A stretch of 5,101 nt of DNA, from positions 1 to 5,101 of the forward strand of contig JAFSLR010000217.1 in NCBI GenBank assembly GCA_017448375.1, written 5' to 3'. Below the pieces are notes generated by a model. The model ran no database searches. It saw only the letters and a list, made by a program, of their open reading frames with translations, and was not told the DNA's origin. The position numbers were made by a program, and so were the translations under genes. Position 1 is the first letter of the stretch, and each line of letters begins with the position of its first letter. Origin of the DNA: Synergistaceae bacterium (GTDB lineage: Bacteria > Synergistota > Synergistia > Synergistales > Aminobacteriaceae). This document shows, piece after piece, positions 1-5,101 of the stretch.

Positions 1-1095
1 ACGATGGGCGAATTAAATTCTTTAGGCTCATTCTTTGTTCCGGCATTGTCTCCGGCTTTCAGCAATTTAGTATTTATTGTTACTGCTCCGATTTTTGCGG
101 CAAGATTTGGTGTTTACGGTTTGGCACTGTCGGTGTTATGCGGGGGACTGGCGCATTTCCTTACGCAATGGCTGTATAGTTTCAGGCTTAAAGCAGTACT
201 TTACCCGAGTCGGCCAGACATGAAAGACCCTGACTTGAAGCGGATAATGAAATTATTTTTGCCATATGCGGCGGGACTCTCATTGAATCAAGTCAACCCT
301 GTAATAAGCCGTATGCTTGGATCATTTTTGCAGGAAGGAAGTATATCCGTCCTCAATTACTCTAACAGGATATTGCAGTTACCGTTAGGGCTTTTTGTGA
401 TAGCGATCTCACAGGCTGTATTGCCTCAGTTAGCGCGGGCGAAAGATGACGAAGAGTTTACGGCGACTTTGAGACAGGCTGTAAGGTTTGCGCTGTTTGT
501 GGTACTTCCGGCATCATTGGGAGTGATAGCGATTTCGGACGAACTTGTGCATTTGGTGTTTGTACGTGGCGAATTTGGCGGCTGGGCGTGGTCGGCAACG
601 TCATCAACACTGGCATTCAGCATGTTAGGTTTGCCCGGAATGGCCTGTTCAACGGTCGTAATGCGTGCACTTTACGCGCTTTCGATGCCGAAGGAGGCTT
701 TCAGGGTTACGGCGTTCAGCGTTGGGGCAACGGCGGTGCTGTCAATAATTCTTGTGTGGCCTATGGGGTATAACGGTCTTGCGCTTGCGCCGGGAATTGC
801 GTTCACACTGTCGGGGCTTTTGGGGCTGTATTATGTCCGCAGGAAGCTGAATAGGCCATTGAATATTCTTACGTGGAGTCTTGTTGGGGATTATCTCGTT
901 TCGCTTGCGGTGATAGATATTGCGGTTATGGCGTACAGGTTCGTGTGGCCGTATGATGTTTCGGCCGGGAGCGGGATTAGGTCGTTGTGGATTCTGGGAG
1001 TCGTTGCGGTTGGTGCGGGGGCGTATGCGGGCATAACGTTGCTGAAGGGCTTTGAGGAGTGGCAGTTATTGGGTCAGGCTTTCAGGAAGAAATAG
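1..1095 (+). CDS. murJ: Lipid II flippase MurJ (MOP/MviN family), 5' end missing
   Basis: MurJ flips lipid II, the undecaprenyl-linked peptidoglycan precursor, across the inner membrane. The window holds the last 364 codons of what is normally a protein of about 500 residues. The frame is open to the first base, and the apparent ATG at position 4 lies inside a conserved stretch (LNSLGSFFVPALSP), so it is not the start. The rest is a chain of hydrophobic membrane segments separated by short basic loops. The segment SVLNYSNRILQLPLG aligns by eye with E. coli MurJ around its essential Arg270 (ADRLMEFP), which places the equivalent arginine at bases 367-369. It is followed by the usual AVLPQLAR and by FVRGEFG, the RG-x-F motif of the family. 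The protein ends normally with a basic tail (FRKK) and a TAG stop, and a terminator follows directly. The gene converges on the metalloprotease gene. Identification is by family resemblance and is firm. Confidence 0.95.
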   Translation, partial: TMGELNSLGSFFVPALSPAFSNLVFIVTAPIFAARFGVYGLALSVLCGGLAHFLTQWLYSFRLKAVLYPSRPDMKDPDLKRIMKLFLPYAAGLSLNQVNPVISRMLGSFLQEGSISVLNYSNRILQLPLGLFVIAISQAVLPQLARAKDDEEFTATLRQAVRFALFVVLPASLGVIAISDELVHLVFVRGEFGGWAWSATSSTLAFSMLGLPGMACSTVVMRALYALSMPKEAFRVTAFSVGATAVLSIILVWPMGYNGLALAPGIAFTLSGLLGLYYVRRKLNRPLNILTWSLVGDYLVSLAVIDIAVMAYRFVWPYDVSAGSGIRSLWILGVVAVGAGAYAGITLLKGFEEWQLLGQAFRKK

Positions 1096-1104
1096 AGAAA
1101 TTCG

Positions 1105-1131
1105 CCCTTCATCGTTTCGGTGAGGGGTTTT
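1105..1131 (+). terminator. Rho-independent terminator of murJ
   Basis: Arms cccttcatc (1105-1113) and ggtgagggg (1119-1127) pair over 9 bp with two G-U pairs. A further G-C pair can close the loop to three T residues. TTTTAATTT follows. It starts 9 bases after the murJ stop codon, so it ends the + strand transcript. Confidence 0.8.
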
Positions 1132-1151
1132 AATTTAATCACCTAATACAG

Positions 1152-1184
1152 AAAATCCTCCCGCCCAATTTCAACAGGAGGATT
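1152..1184 (-). terminator. Probable terminator of the metalloprotease gene
   Basis: Read on the minus strand, aatcctcctgtt (1184-1173) pairs with ggcgggaggatt (1165-1154) over 12 bp, the inner four including three G-U pairs, around a 7-base loop. The run of T at the end is short (TTTT, partly inside the stem), so it may be weaker than the leuS terminator. It lies 25 bp past the stop codon of the minus-strand metalloprotease gene. The sequence resembles the terminator at 4845-4879. Confidence 0.65.
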
Positions 1185-1209
1185 CAAAAAATCATCGTCA
1201 TCATAATCT

Positions 1210-2121
1210 TCACGCCGCCGGAATAAGGCTCATAATCTGGAGTTCCTTAACTGACGCAAGAATTGACATAACGCCGTTCTTCTCAGGGCTTGGCTGCCTC
1301 TCATCACCCTTCACGGCCTCAAATATCGGTGTCCCTTTCGCTACGGTCTCGGTGTGTTCGGCTGAATTTTCCTGTGCGATTTCGCTCCGTGCCTTCGACG
1401 CTAGAGCCGCCGCTTTTGCCGCAACCCTCATATCCTGCCCCGAAGGATCTGCCGGAGCATTTGCCGCCGCCTGAACTTTCTGCATGTTACGGAGGGTTTC
1501 TTCAGGTGTTGCGCCTTCCTTGAAGCGTATCGGGACTTCACCGCCAGTGATGTACTTCTGTCCGTCCGGCCCCTGAGTGTAAGTGTAGCTGACTCCACCG
1601 CCTAATTCACCAGCTGCTGCCTGATGTGCTGCTTCGTGGGCTATAACTTCGCTCTGAATCTGTTTAAGCTCGCGGACTTGTGCGTCTTTCTCATCTTCGG
1701 CCTTATCTTTTTCGGATTCGGTTTTACGCTTTTCGTTTTCGGCTTTGATGATTGTCTGGTTCTTCTCGGATTTCTCTGCGTCATTCCTGAGTGCTTCGTT
1801 GACTTCCTTCTTTGCGCTCTGCAAGTCCTCAGTCGCAAATCCGCTCACACGGCTTAAATCTTCCTCGCTGCCTTTCATGGTTACTGAAGCCCCGGTGATG
1901 TAGCGTTTTCCGTCAGTACCCATTGTATAGTGATAGACCGTGTGAACCTGAGCAGAGTCTCCGAGCTTGGCTTTCAGTGCCTGCTCCTCCGCTAAAATTT
2001 CCTGCTCTTTAAGCTGTTTCGACTGGTCTGTATCTTTCTCGTAATCCGTTAATTTCTGTACACGCGATACATTCTGCATTGGCTCAAGGTAGCCCGCAGA
2101 TAACATCGAAGTAACCTGCAT
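1210..2121 (-). CDS. SprA-related putative zinc metalloprotease (HExxH) with internal duplication
   Basis: This 303-residue protein belongs to the SprA-related (CJM1_0395-type) family of putative metalloproteases, whose function is poorly known. The diagnostic region is VIAHEAAHQAAAG (HExxH at residues 162-166), then YTYTQGPDGQKYITGGEVPI, with E195 of GGEV a plausible third zinc ligand, then the family tail ANAPADPSGQDMRVAAKA (about 221-237). Residues about 104-156 are almost all charged or polar (many K and E) and likely form a coiled coil or a flexible linker. Residues 41-80 look like a degenerate copy of the catalytic module, with EEQAL in place of HEAAH. There is no signal peptide or membrane segment, so it is either cytoplasmic or exported by another route. 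The start is the ATG preceded by GGAGGT at 9 bases. An upstream ATG at 2128 is out of frame and too close to that site. The gene lies 49 bp after the LD-carboxypeptidase, with its own -10 box. The family call is firm; protease activity is an inference from the motif. Confidence 0.88.
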   Translation of the reverse strand: MQVTSMLSAGYLEPMQNVSRVQKLTDYEKDTDQSKQLKEQEILAEEQALKAKLGDSAQVHTVYHYTMGTDGKRYITGASVTMKGSEEDLSRVSGFATEDLQSAKKEVNEALRNDAEKSEKNQTIIKAENEKRKTESEKDKAEDEKDAQVRELKQIQSEVIAHEAAHQAAAGELGGGVSYTYTQGPDGQKYITGGEVPIRFKEGATPEETLRNMQKVQAAANAPADPSGQDMRVAAKAAALASKARSEIAQENSAEHTETVAKGTPIFEAVKGDERQPSPEKNGVMSILASVKELQIMSLIPAA

Positions 2122-2130
2122 AATCCATTC

Positions 2131-2136
2131 ACCTCC
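2131..2136 (-). promoter_or_regulatory. Ribosome binding site of the metalloprotease gene
   Basis: GGAGGT on the minus strand lies 9 bases before the ATG at 2121. It supports this start over the out-of-frame ATG at 2128, which is only 2 bases from it. Confidence 0.8.
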
Positions 2137-2154
2137 GTGTTTCTGAATATGTAT

Positions 2155-2160
2155 ATTATA
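2155..2160 (-). promoter_or_regulatory. Candidate -10 box for the metalloprotease gene
   Basis: A perfect TATAAT on the minus strand lies between the LD-carboxypeptidase stop and the metalloprotease ribosome binding site, and would give a leader of about 25 bases. No good -35 hexamer is seen at 16-18 bases; a TTGACA lies too far upstream (30 bases). No terminator separates the two genes, so readthrough from the operon is also possible. The intergenic position supports the call, but an AT-rich chance match cannot be excluded. Confidence 0.45.
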
Positions 2161-2170
2161 CCCTGATTCA

Positions 2171-3184
2171 CTACTTCATGAACGGCGAACTGTCAATCAC
2201 AAGACTCGCTGAGCCGTCATCATTCGCATTCATAACAGAATGAACCCCGAATGGAAGAAACATGTTAAATTTTCCATGCCCGGCAGGTACTCCTTTGATT
2301 ACGGGCTTGCGTGAGATTCTTGCGTAATGCTTCAGTACGTCATAAAGCGTGAAATCATTTACTCCGTCAGCATCATCATCTTCACAGCCCACGAAATCAC
2401 CCAGAATAATACCGCTGACTCTCCGTAATAATCCGTTCTGGTAAAGCTGATTGAGCATTCTGTCAACCCTGTATGGCAATTCGCCGACTTCCTCAAGGAA
2501 TAATATTGCGCCCTTCCCGTCAAGCTCATAAGGAGTCCCGACAAGCGATGTCAATACCGTAAGATTGCCGCCGATGATTACCCCTTCAGCATGGCCGGGA
2601 GTTACGGTCTCAAGTTTATATCCTTCGGGCATTGGTATTTCGCCGATTGGATTCGGATTCGTGATTCCCGAAAAGAAATTTTGAGTCGTGTAGTCAGATA
2701 TGAATCTTTCAGTCGTGAATGATACCAGCATAGCTCCGTGAATTGTCGGTATGTTCGCTTTCTCTGCGAGCGCAATATGAAGTGCTGTTGCGTCGCTGAA
2801 GCCGATAAAGGGTTTCGGGTGTTTCGCTATCATATTGTAGTCGAGCCTGTCGAGAGTCCTCGCTGAACCGTATCCGCCCTTCAGGCATAATATAGCCTTC
2901 ACAGAATCATCACGGAACATGTTGTTGATGTCCTCAGCGCGTCTTCTGTCAGTCCCGGCGAAATGCTCATACATTGCTGTTGATGACGGAGCGATCTTCA
3001 CACGGTAACCGTGAGACCTAAGAACCTCAATTCCCCTGTAAAGGTCTGAGCTTTCAGCGTAAGTTCCTGGTGCAATAATTCCGATGATGTCCCCTGATTT
3101 GAGCGTGTTAAGGATTCCGGCGCATTCTCCGATATTAGGCGCACAAAGAATCAGGGCTATTATTACAGCGCATAACTTCCTCAT
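2171..3184 (-). CDS. Exported LD-carboxypeptidase (peptidase family S66)
   Basis: S66 LD-carboxypeptidases cut the bond between the L-centre meso-diaminopimelate (or lysine) and the terminal D-alanine of murein tetrapeptides, in peptidoglycan recycling or remodelling. The 337 residues carry the family landmarks in order: GIIAPG (35-40), LKGGYGSARTLDRLDY (101-116), the nucleophile elbow GFSD with S130, IHGAM (148-152), IIGGNLTVLTSLVGTP (203-218), FLEEVGE with E231 as the likely catalytic Glu, and GVPAGHG with H303. All three catalytic residues are therefore present. Residues 1-22 form a signal peptide (MRK, then a hydrophobic stretch ending GECA). E at the -1 position makes a lipobox unlikely. 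The well-known E. coli LdcA is cytoplasmic, so this copy probably acts in the periplasm. A DxDxDGxxD loop at 269-277 could bind calcium. The ATG has a strong AGGAGGA site 6 bases away. It lies 15 bp after holA and in the same frame, so the two are probably cotranscribed. Confidence 0.93.
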   Translation of the reverse strand: MRKLCAVIIALILCAPNIGECAGILNTLKSGDIIGIIAPGTYAESSDLYRGIEVLRSHGYRVKIAPSSTAMYEHFAGTDRRRAEDINNMFRDDSVKAILCLKGGYGSARTLDRLDYNMIAKHPKPFIGFSDATALHIALAEKANIPTIHGAMLVSFTTERFISDYTTQNFFSGITNPNPIGEIPMPEGYKLETVTPGHAEGVIIGGNLTVLTSLVGTPYELDGKGAILFLEEVGELPYRVDRMLNQLYQNGLLRRVSGIILGDFVGCEDDDADGVNDFTLYDVLKHYARISRKPVIKGVPAGHGKFNMFLPFGVHSVMNANDDGSASLVIDSSPFMK

Positions 3185-3190
3185 GATGAT

Positions 3191-3197
3191 TCCTCCT
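3191..3197 (-). promoter_or_regulatory. Ribosome binding site of the LD-carboxypeptidase gene
   Basis: AGGAGGA on the minus strand lies 6 bases before the ATG at 3184, wholly inside the 15 bp gap after the holA stop. It fixes the start that yields the signal peptide. Confidence 0.85.
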
Positions 3198-3199
3198 GA

Positions 3200-4129
3200 T
3201 TAAACTTTTGCCATTAACTTCCATATTATAGCCTCGAAACCCTGCCAGCCTTCAGCGCGTGAAGTTTTTTCCAGAAATGAGAGTCTTGCAGCTTCGGCCA
3301 TGAATATTTTGATTTTGTCAGCACCGTAGAATTTCAGCGCAGATCTTGCTTTGTTGATTGCGTAATTCTTTTTTGCCGGATCGAAGCCTGCTGCTTTGAG
3401 CGCGTTATCGGCGTATTTCCCCTGAAACAATGAGATGATTAACGCGGGTCTGAGTCTGTTTGTGATTGCCGTCAAAACTGGGAGCATGAAATCATCACGG
3501 AGATAATTCAATGCCCTTGCGACATCAGCCGGATTATTTGCGCAAACGCCGTCAAGAAACATCATCATTGCCCGTCCTCCCTCATCGAATGAAAGATTTT
3601 CCGCGTCCTTTAATGTGATTTCGCGTCCGTCAGCAAAAATTCCGAGCTTGAGGATTTCCCCTCTAAGTTCTTCCTGAGACTCTATGCTTTCTGCGAGGAG
3701 ATTGGCAGCGTCAGGTGAGATTTTGAATCCCTGTTCTTTTGCGAGGGAGATTAACCAGTCTTTGCGCTTCCAGGGGGGTACTTGGGCTTCGGGTTTGATT
3801 AGGGTGATAGATTTTGCGATGGTCTTCAAGTTCTTTGTGTCGGTGTTGAACACGAGTATTATTACGGTGTCGGCTTTGTCGTCCTCGATGAGCGGCGATA
3901 AGTTTTCGGGGAATGCGTCAAGTGTCTCTGCGTTCTCAACGACAATCGCTTCACGCTGAACGAAAAGTCCGGGGGCTATAGCGTTCTCGAAAAGTTTGTC
4001 CCATGTCCCGAAAGTCTCAGCGTCATATTTGGCCGACAACGGGTAACCCGCTTTGCTGAGTCGGTCAATTTCTGATTTTAGCTGCCTTCTTTGGGCTTCT
4101 GAATATTCGATTGCGATCAAGTGAGGCAT
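3200..4129 (-). CDS. holA: DNA polymerase III subunit delta (HolA)
   Basis: Delta is the wrench of the clamp loader: it opens the beta sliding clamp and works with delta' and the tau/gamma subunits. The 309 residues are slightly short for the family (usually about 320-345), and the N-terminus is divergent, without the usual GDE-type start. Family marks include GLFVQREAIVVENAETL (54-70), in which L55-F56 match the clamp-contacting Leu-Phe of E. coli delta. Also present are the helical motif LLAESIESQEELRGEILKL (144-162), and a C-terminal helical collar domain with PVLTAITNRLRPAL (217-230) and FLEKTSRAEGWQGFEAIIWKL (285-305). The ATG has no visible Shine-Dalgarno sequence. It lies 18 bp after the pilin stop, in the same frame, and inside a small hairpin, which suggests translation coupled to the upstream gene. 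The likely operon is pilin-holA-S66. Assignment rests on pattern and on position near leuS, which is a common arrangement. Confidence 0.85.
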   Translation of the reverse strand: MPHLIAIEYSEAQRRQLKSEIDRLSKAGYPLSAKYDAETFGTWDKLFENAIAPGLFVQREAIVVENAETLDAFPENLSPLIEDDKADTVIILVFNTDTKNLKTIAKSITLIKPEAQVPPWKRKDWLISLAKEQGFKISPDAANLLAESIESQEELRGEILKLGIFADGREITLKDAENLSFDEGGRAMMMFLDGVCANNPADVARALNYLRDDFMLPVLTAITNRLRPALIISLFQGKYADNALKAAGFDPAKKNYAINKARSALKFYGADKIKIFMAEAARLSFLEKTSRAEGWQGFEAIIWKLMAKV

Positions 4130-4147
4130 AATGCTATGCGTGTCTGC

Positions 4148-4771
4148 TTACTTAGTTTTCAGGTTTTTGTCGTCCAAAATAAAAGCTCTCATGCACACAA
4201 AGTTTTCCCTGTTGTATGCTGATTCTTCCTGCTTGCCGCTGTTGTAATTGTAGTAAACAAGTCCTGCTGACTTTGCCCTGCTCTTGAGCTTGTCTCTTAG
4301 CCGCGAATAGTCGCTATTGTCGCTTTTGTCCGAAATCCTGTACACAACATAGCCTACTGTATTAGTGAAACCCAAATACACTGAGTACCCCCCTACTGTC
4401 GCGTACATGTTCTGCCAGTCATCTGATTTGCCGTTATTGAGGTCAAAGTGAGAGTTGCCGAGATAACGCTTCACGCCGTAATTATCTGATTTCAGTGCCT
4501 CATGAAATCTTATCTCTTTTCCGTCTATCACGAGATGATAACCTTTGTCCGAGGCATTAGAAGCCGCTTCCTGTATATTCCCCGAGTTGTCAAAATACCA
4601 GTGCTGAAATGCAGTACGAAGCACACGCAAGTCATTGATAATCTTCGCGGTCTTGGCTGTCGCTTCCATTTCTGAAGCCGCAATAAACATACCGACAGTT
4701 AGAATCCCAATCACAACAATTACGATTAACAGCTCAACAAGCGTAAAGCCTTTTTTCACGGTGCGAGACAT
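4148..4771 (-). CDS. Type IV pilin-like / type II secretion pseudopilin-like protein
   Basis: This 207-residue prepilin-like protein begins MSRTVKKG/FTLVELL. It has a short basic leader, a prepilin peptidase cleavage site after G8, phenylalanine as mature residue 1 and the conserved glutamate at mature position 5 (E13). The hydrophobic N-terminal helix spans about residues 9-31. The remaining soluble domain (LRVLRTAFQHWYF, then a Tyr-, Asn- and Ser-rich region) is not one I recognise. It has a single cysteine (C193), so no internal disulfide. The open frame can be extended to a TTG at 4825, but the ATG at 4771 is chosen because it gives the proper short leader and has AAGGGGGG 8 bases upstream. 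Such proteins are assembled into filaments or into the pseudopilus of a secretion or DNA-uptake machine; which of these applies cannot be told here, as no assembly genes are in the window. It sits between leuS and holA and probably starts an operon with holA. Confidence 0.88.
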   Translation of the reverse strand: MSRTVKKGFTLVELLIVIVVIGILTVGMFIAASEMEATAKTAKIINDLRVLRTAFQHWYFDNSGNIQEAASNASDKGYHLVIDGKEIRFHEALKSDNYGVKRYLGNSHFDLNNGKSDDWQNMYATVGGYSVYLGFTNTVGYVVYRISDKSDNSDYSRLRDKLKSRAKSAGLVYYNYNSGKQEESAYNRENFVCMRAFILDDKNLKTK

Positions 4772-4779
4772 AGAGAAGT

Positions 4780-4787
4780 CCCCCCTT
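4780..4787 (-). promoter_or_regulatory. Ribosome binding site of the pilin-like gene
   Basis: AAGGGGGG on the minus strand lies 8 bases before the ATG at 4771. It decides the start against the TTG at 4825, which would add 18 residues ahead of the leader and spoil the prepilin signal. Confidence 0.7.
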
Positions 4788-4827
4788 AATAAATTTTTAC
4801 ATGGATAATTTTTATATAACCTCAAGA

Positions 4828-4836
4828 ATTATAGCA
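4828..4836 (-). promoter_or_regulatory. Extended -10 promoter of the pilin-holA operon
   Basis: TGCTATAAT on the minus strand is a perfect extended -10 element. It lies 11 bases after the T-run of the leuS terminator and gives a leader of roughly 50 bases before the pilin ATG. There is no consensus -35: a 17-base spacer puts agattt there, overlapping the terminator end. An extended -10 promoter often needs no -35. Its position just after a terminator and before the first gene of the block makes it convincing. Confidence 0.65.
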
Positions 4837-4844
4837 TTGTACAT

Positions 4845-4879
4845 AAAAAAAAATCTCCCGCCCGATTAAGAGCAGGAGA
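4845..4879 (-). terminator. Rho-independent terminator of leuS
   Basis: On the minus strand tctcctgctc (4879-4870) pairs with gggcgggaga (4863-4854) over 10 bp, including two G-U pairs, around the loop ttaatc, and nine T residues follow. It lies 8 bases after the leuS stop codon. This is a strong, classical terminator that separates leuS from the pilin-holA unit. Confidence 0.9.
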
Positions 4880-4887
4880 CTTAATCA

Positions 4888-5101
4888 TCAACCTTTCACA
4901 ACGATAATAACGAGTTTGTCCGGGACTGCGATAACCTTCACGATTTCTTTTCCGGCGATTTTCCCGGTGATGAACTCCTCCGCAAGTATGCTCTTCGACA
5001 AATCATCCTTGCTCATTCCTGCGGGACGCTCGAATTTCCCGCGAAGTTTCCCGTTGACCTGCACCGCAATCGTAACACTATCCTGAACCATTGCGGACTC
5101 G
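4888..5101 (-). CDS. leuS: Leucyl-tRNA synthetase, C-terminal end only
   Basis: LeuS attaches leucine to tRNA-Leu and edits mischarged products. Only the last 70 codons of this protein, usually about 800-860 residues, are in the window. The frame is open to the right edge (Glu-Ser-Ala precedes the internal Met at 5091), so the gene continues outside. The sequence is the conserved C-terminal domain of bacterial LeuS, which contacts the tRNA elbow. It shows VTIAVQVNGKLRGKFERPAG, then a helical part, then GKEIVKVIAVPDKLVIIVVKG with the TGA stop. The VQVNGK and K-x-I-x-VPxKLVxIV pattern is distinctive. A strong terminator follows at once. Confidence 0.94.
   Translation of the reverse strand, partial: ESAMVQDSVTIAVQVNGKLRGKFERPAGMSKDDLSKSILAEEFITGKIAGKEIVKVIAVPDKLVIIVVKG

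Noticed and set aside
4..6. ATG at position 4 as the start of murJ
   Set aside because: It lies within a conserved internal segment, the frame is open to the left edge, and the protein would lack its first membrane segments.
426..773. Short open frames overlapping murJ on both strands
   Set aside because: The murJ frame is well conserved through this whole stretch; the alternatives have no family resemblance and no start signals.
1290..1857. Open frames on the + strand opposite the metalloprotease gene
   Set aside because: They are shadows of the conserved minus-strand gene, with low-complexity products, no ribosome binding sites and no recognisable motifs.
2354..2380. The GATGATGATG run as a DNA repeat
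   Set aside because: It is just three consecutive Asp codons within the acidic loop of the LD-carboxypeptidase.
3163..3184. Lipoprotein signal for the LD-carboxypeptidase because of Cys21
   Set aside because: The residues before the cysteine are I-G-E; glutamate at -1 does not fit a lipobox, so cleavage by signal peptidase I is more likely.
4772..4825. N-terminal extension of the pilin-like gene from a TTG start at 4825
   Set aside because: It has no ribosome binding site, overlaps the region just after the -10 box, and would bury the prepilin leader. The ATG at 4771 has both a good site and a proper leader.

Overview
The window looks like ordinary chromosomal DNA from a diderm (Gram-negative type) bacterium. 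It has six protein genes packed closely together and no sign of phage, transposon, CRISPR or RNA genes. A type IV pilin-like gene sits between leuS and holA, and an SprA-family metalloprotease and an exported LD-carboxypeptidase lie nearby. With the moderate GC content, my best guess is an anaerobe of the Synergistota type. That is an inference from gene content and could be wrong.

Layout: the left end (1-1095, + strand) is the C-terminal two thirds or so of MurJ, the lipid II flippase, which enters from outside the window. It converges on a block of minus-strand genes. The 114 bp between the two transcription units hold one terminator for each direction. Read in their own direction from the right edge, the minus-strand genes are: the last 70 codons of leuS, closed by a strong terminator; a prepilin-like protein with its own extended -10 promoter; holA (DNA polymerase III delta); an exported S66 LD-carboxypeptidase; and an SprA-related HExxH metalloprotease. 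Gaps are 18 bp (pilin-holA), 15 bp (holA-S66) and 49 bp (S66-metalloprotease). The first three are probably one operon. The metalloprotease has a TATAAT box and a good ribosome binding site of its own, and may be read both ways.

Functionally the window mixes housekeeping (LeuS, HolA) with envelope work (MurJ for lipid II export, LD-carboxypeptidase for peptide trimming in the cell wall, and a surface-filament or secretion pseudopilin). The order leuS-X-holA recalls the leuS-lptE-holA order of Proteobacteria, with a pilin-like gene in the lptE position.

I see no clearly new system. The points most worth following are: an apparent internal duplication in the metalloprotease, in which the first copy has lost the zinc-binding residues; an EF-hand-like DxDxDG loop in the exported LD-carboxypeptidase; and two terminators on the same strand that share sequence beyond what base pairing requires.
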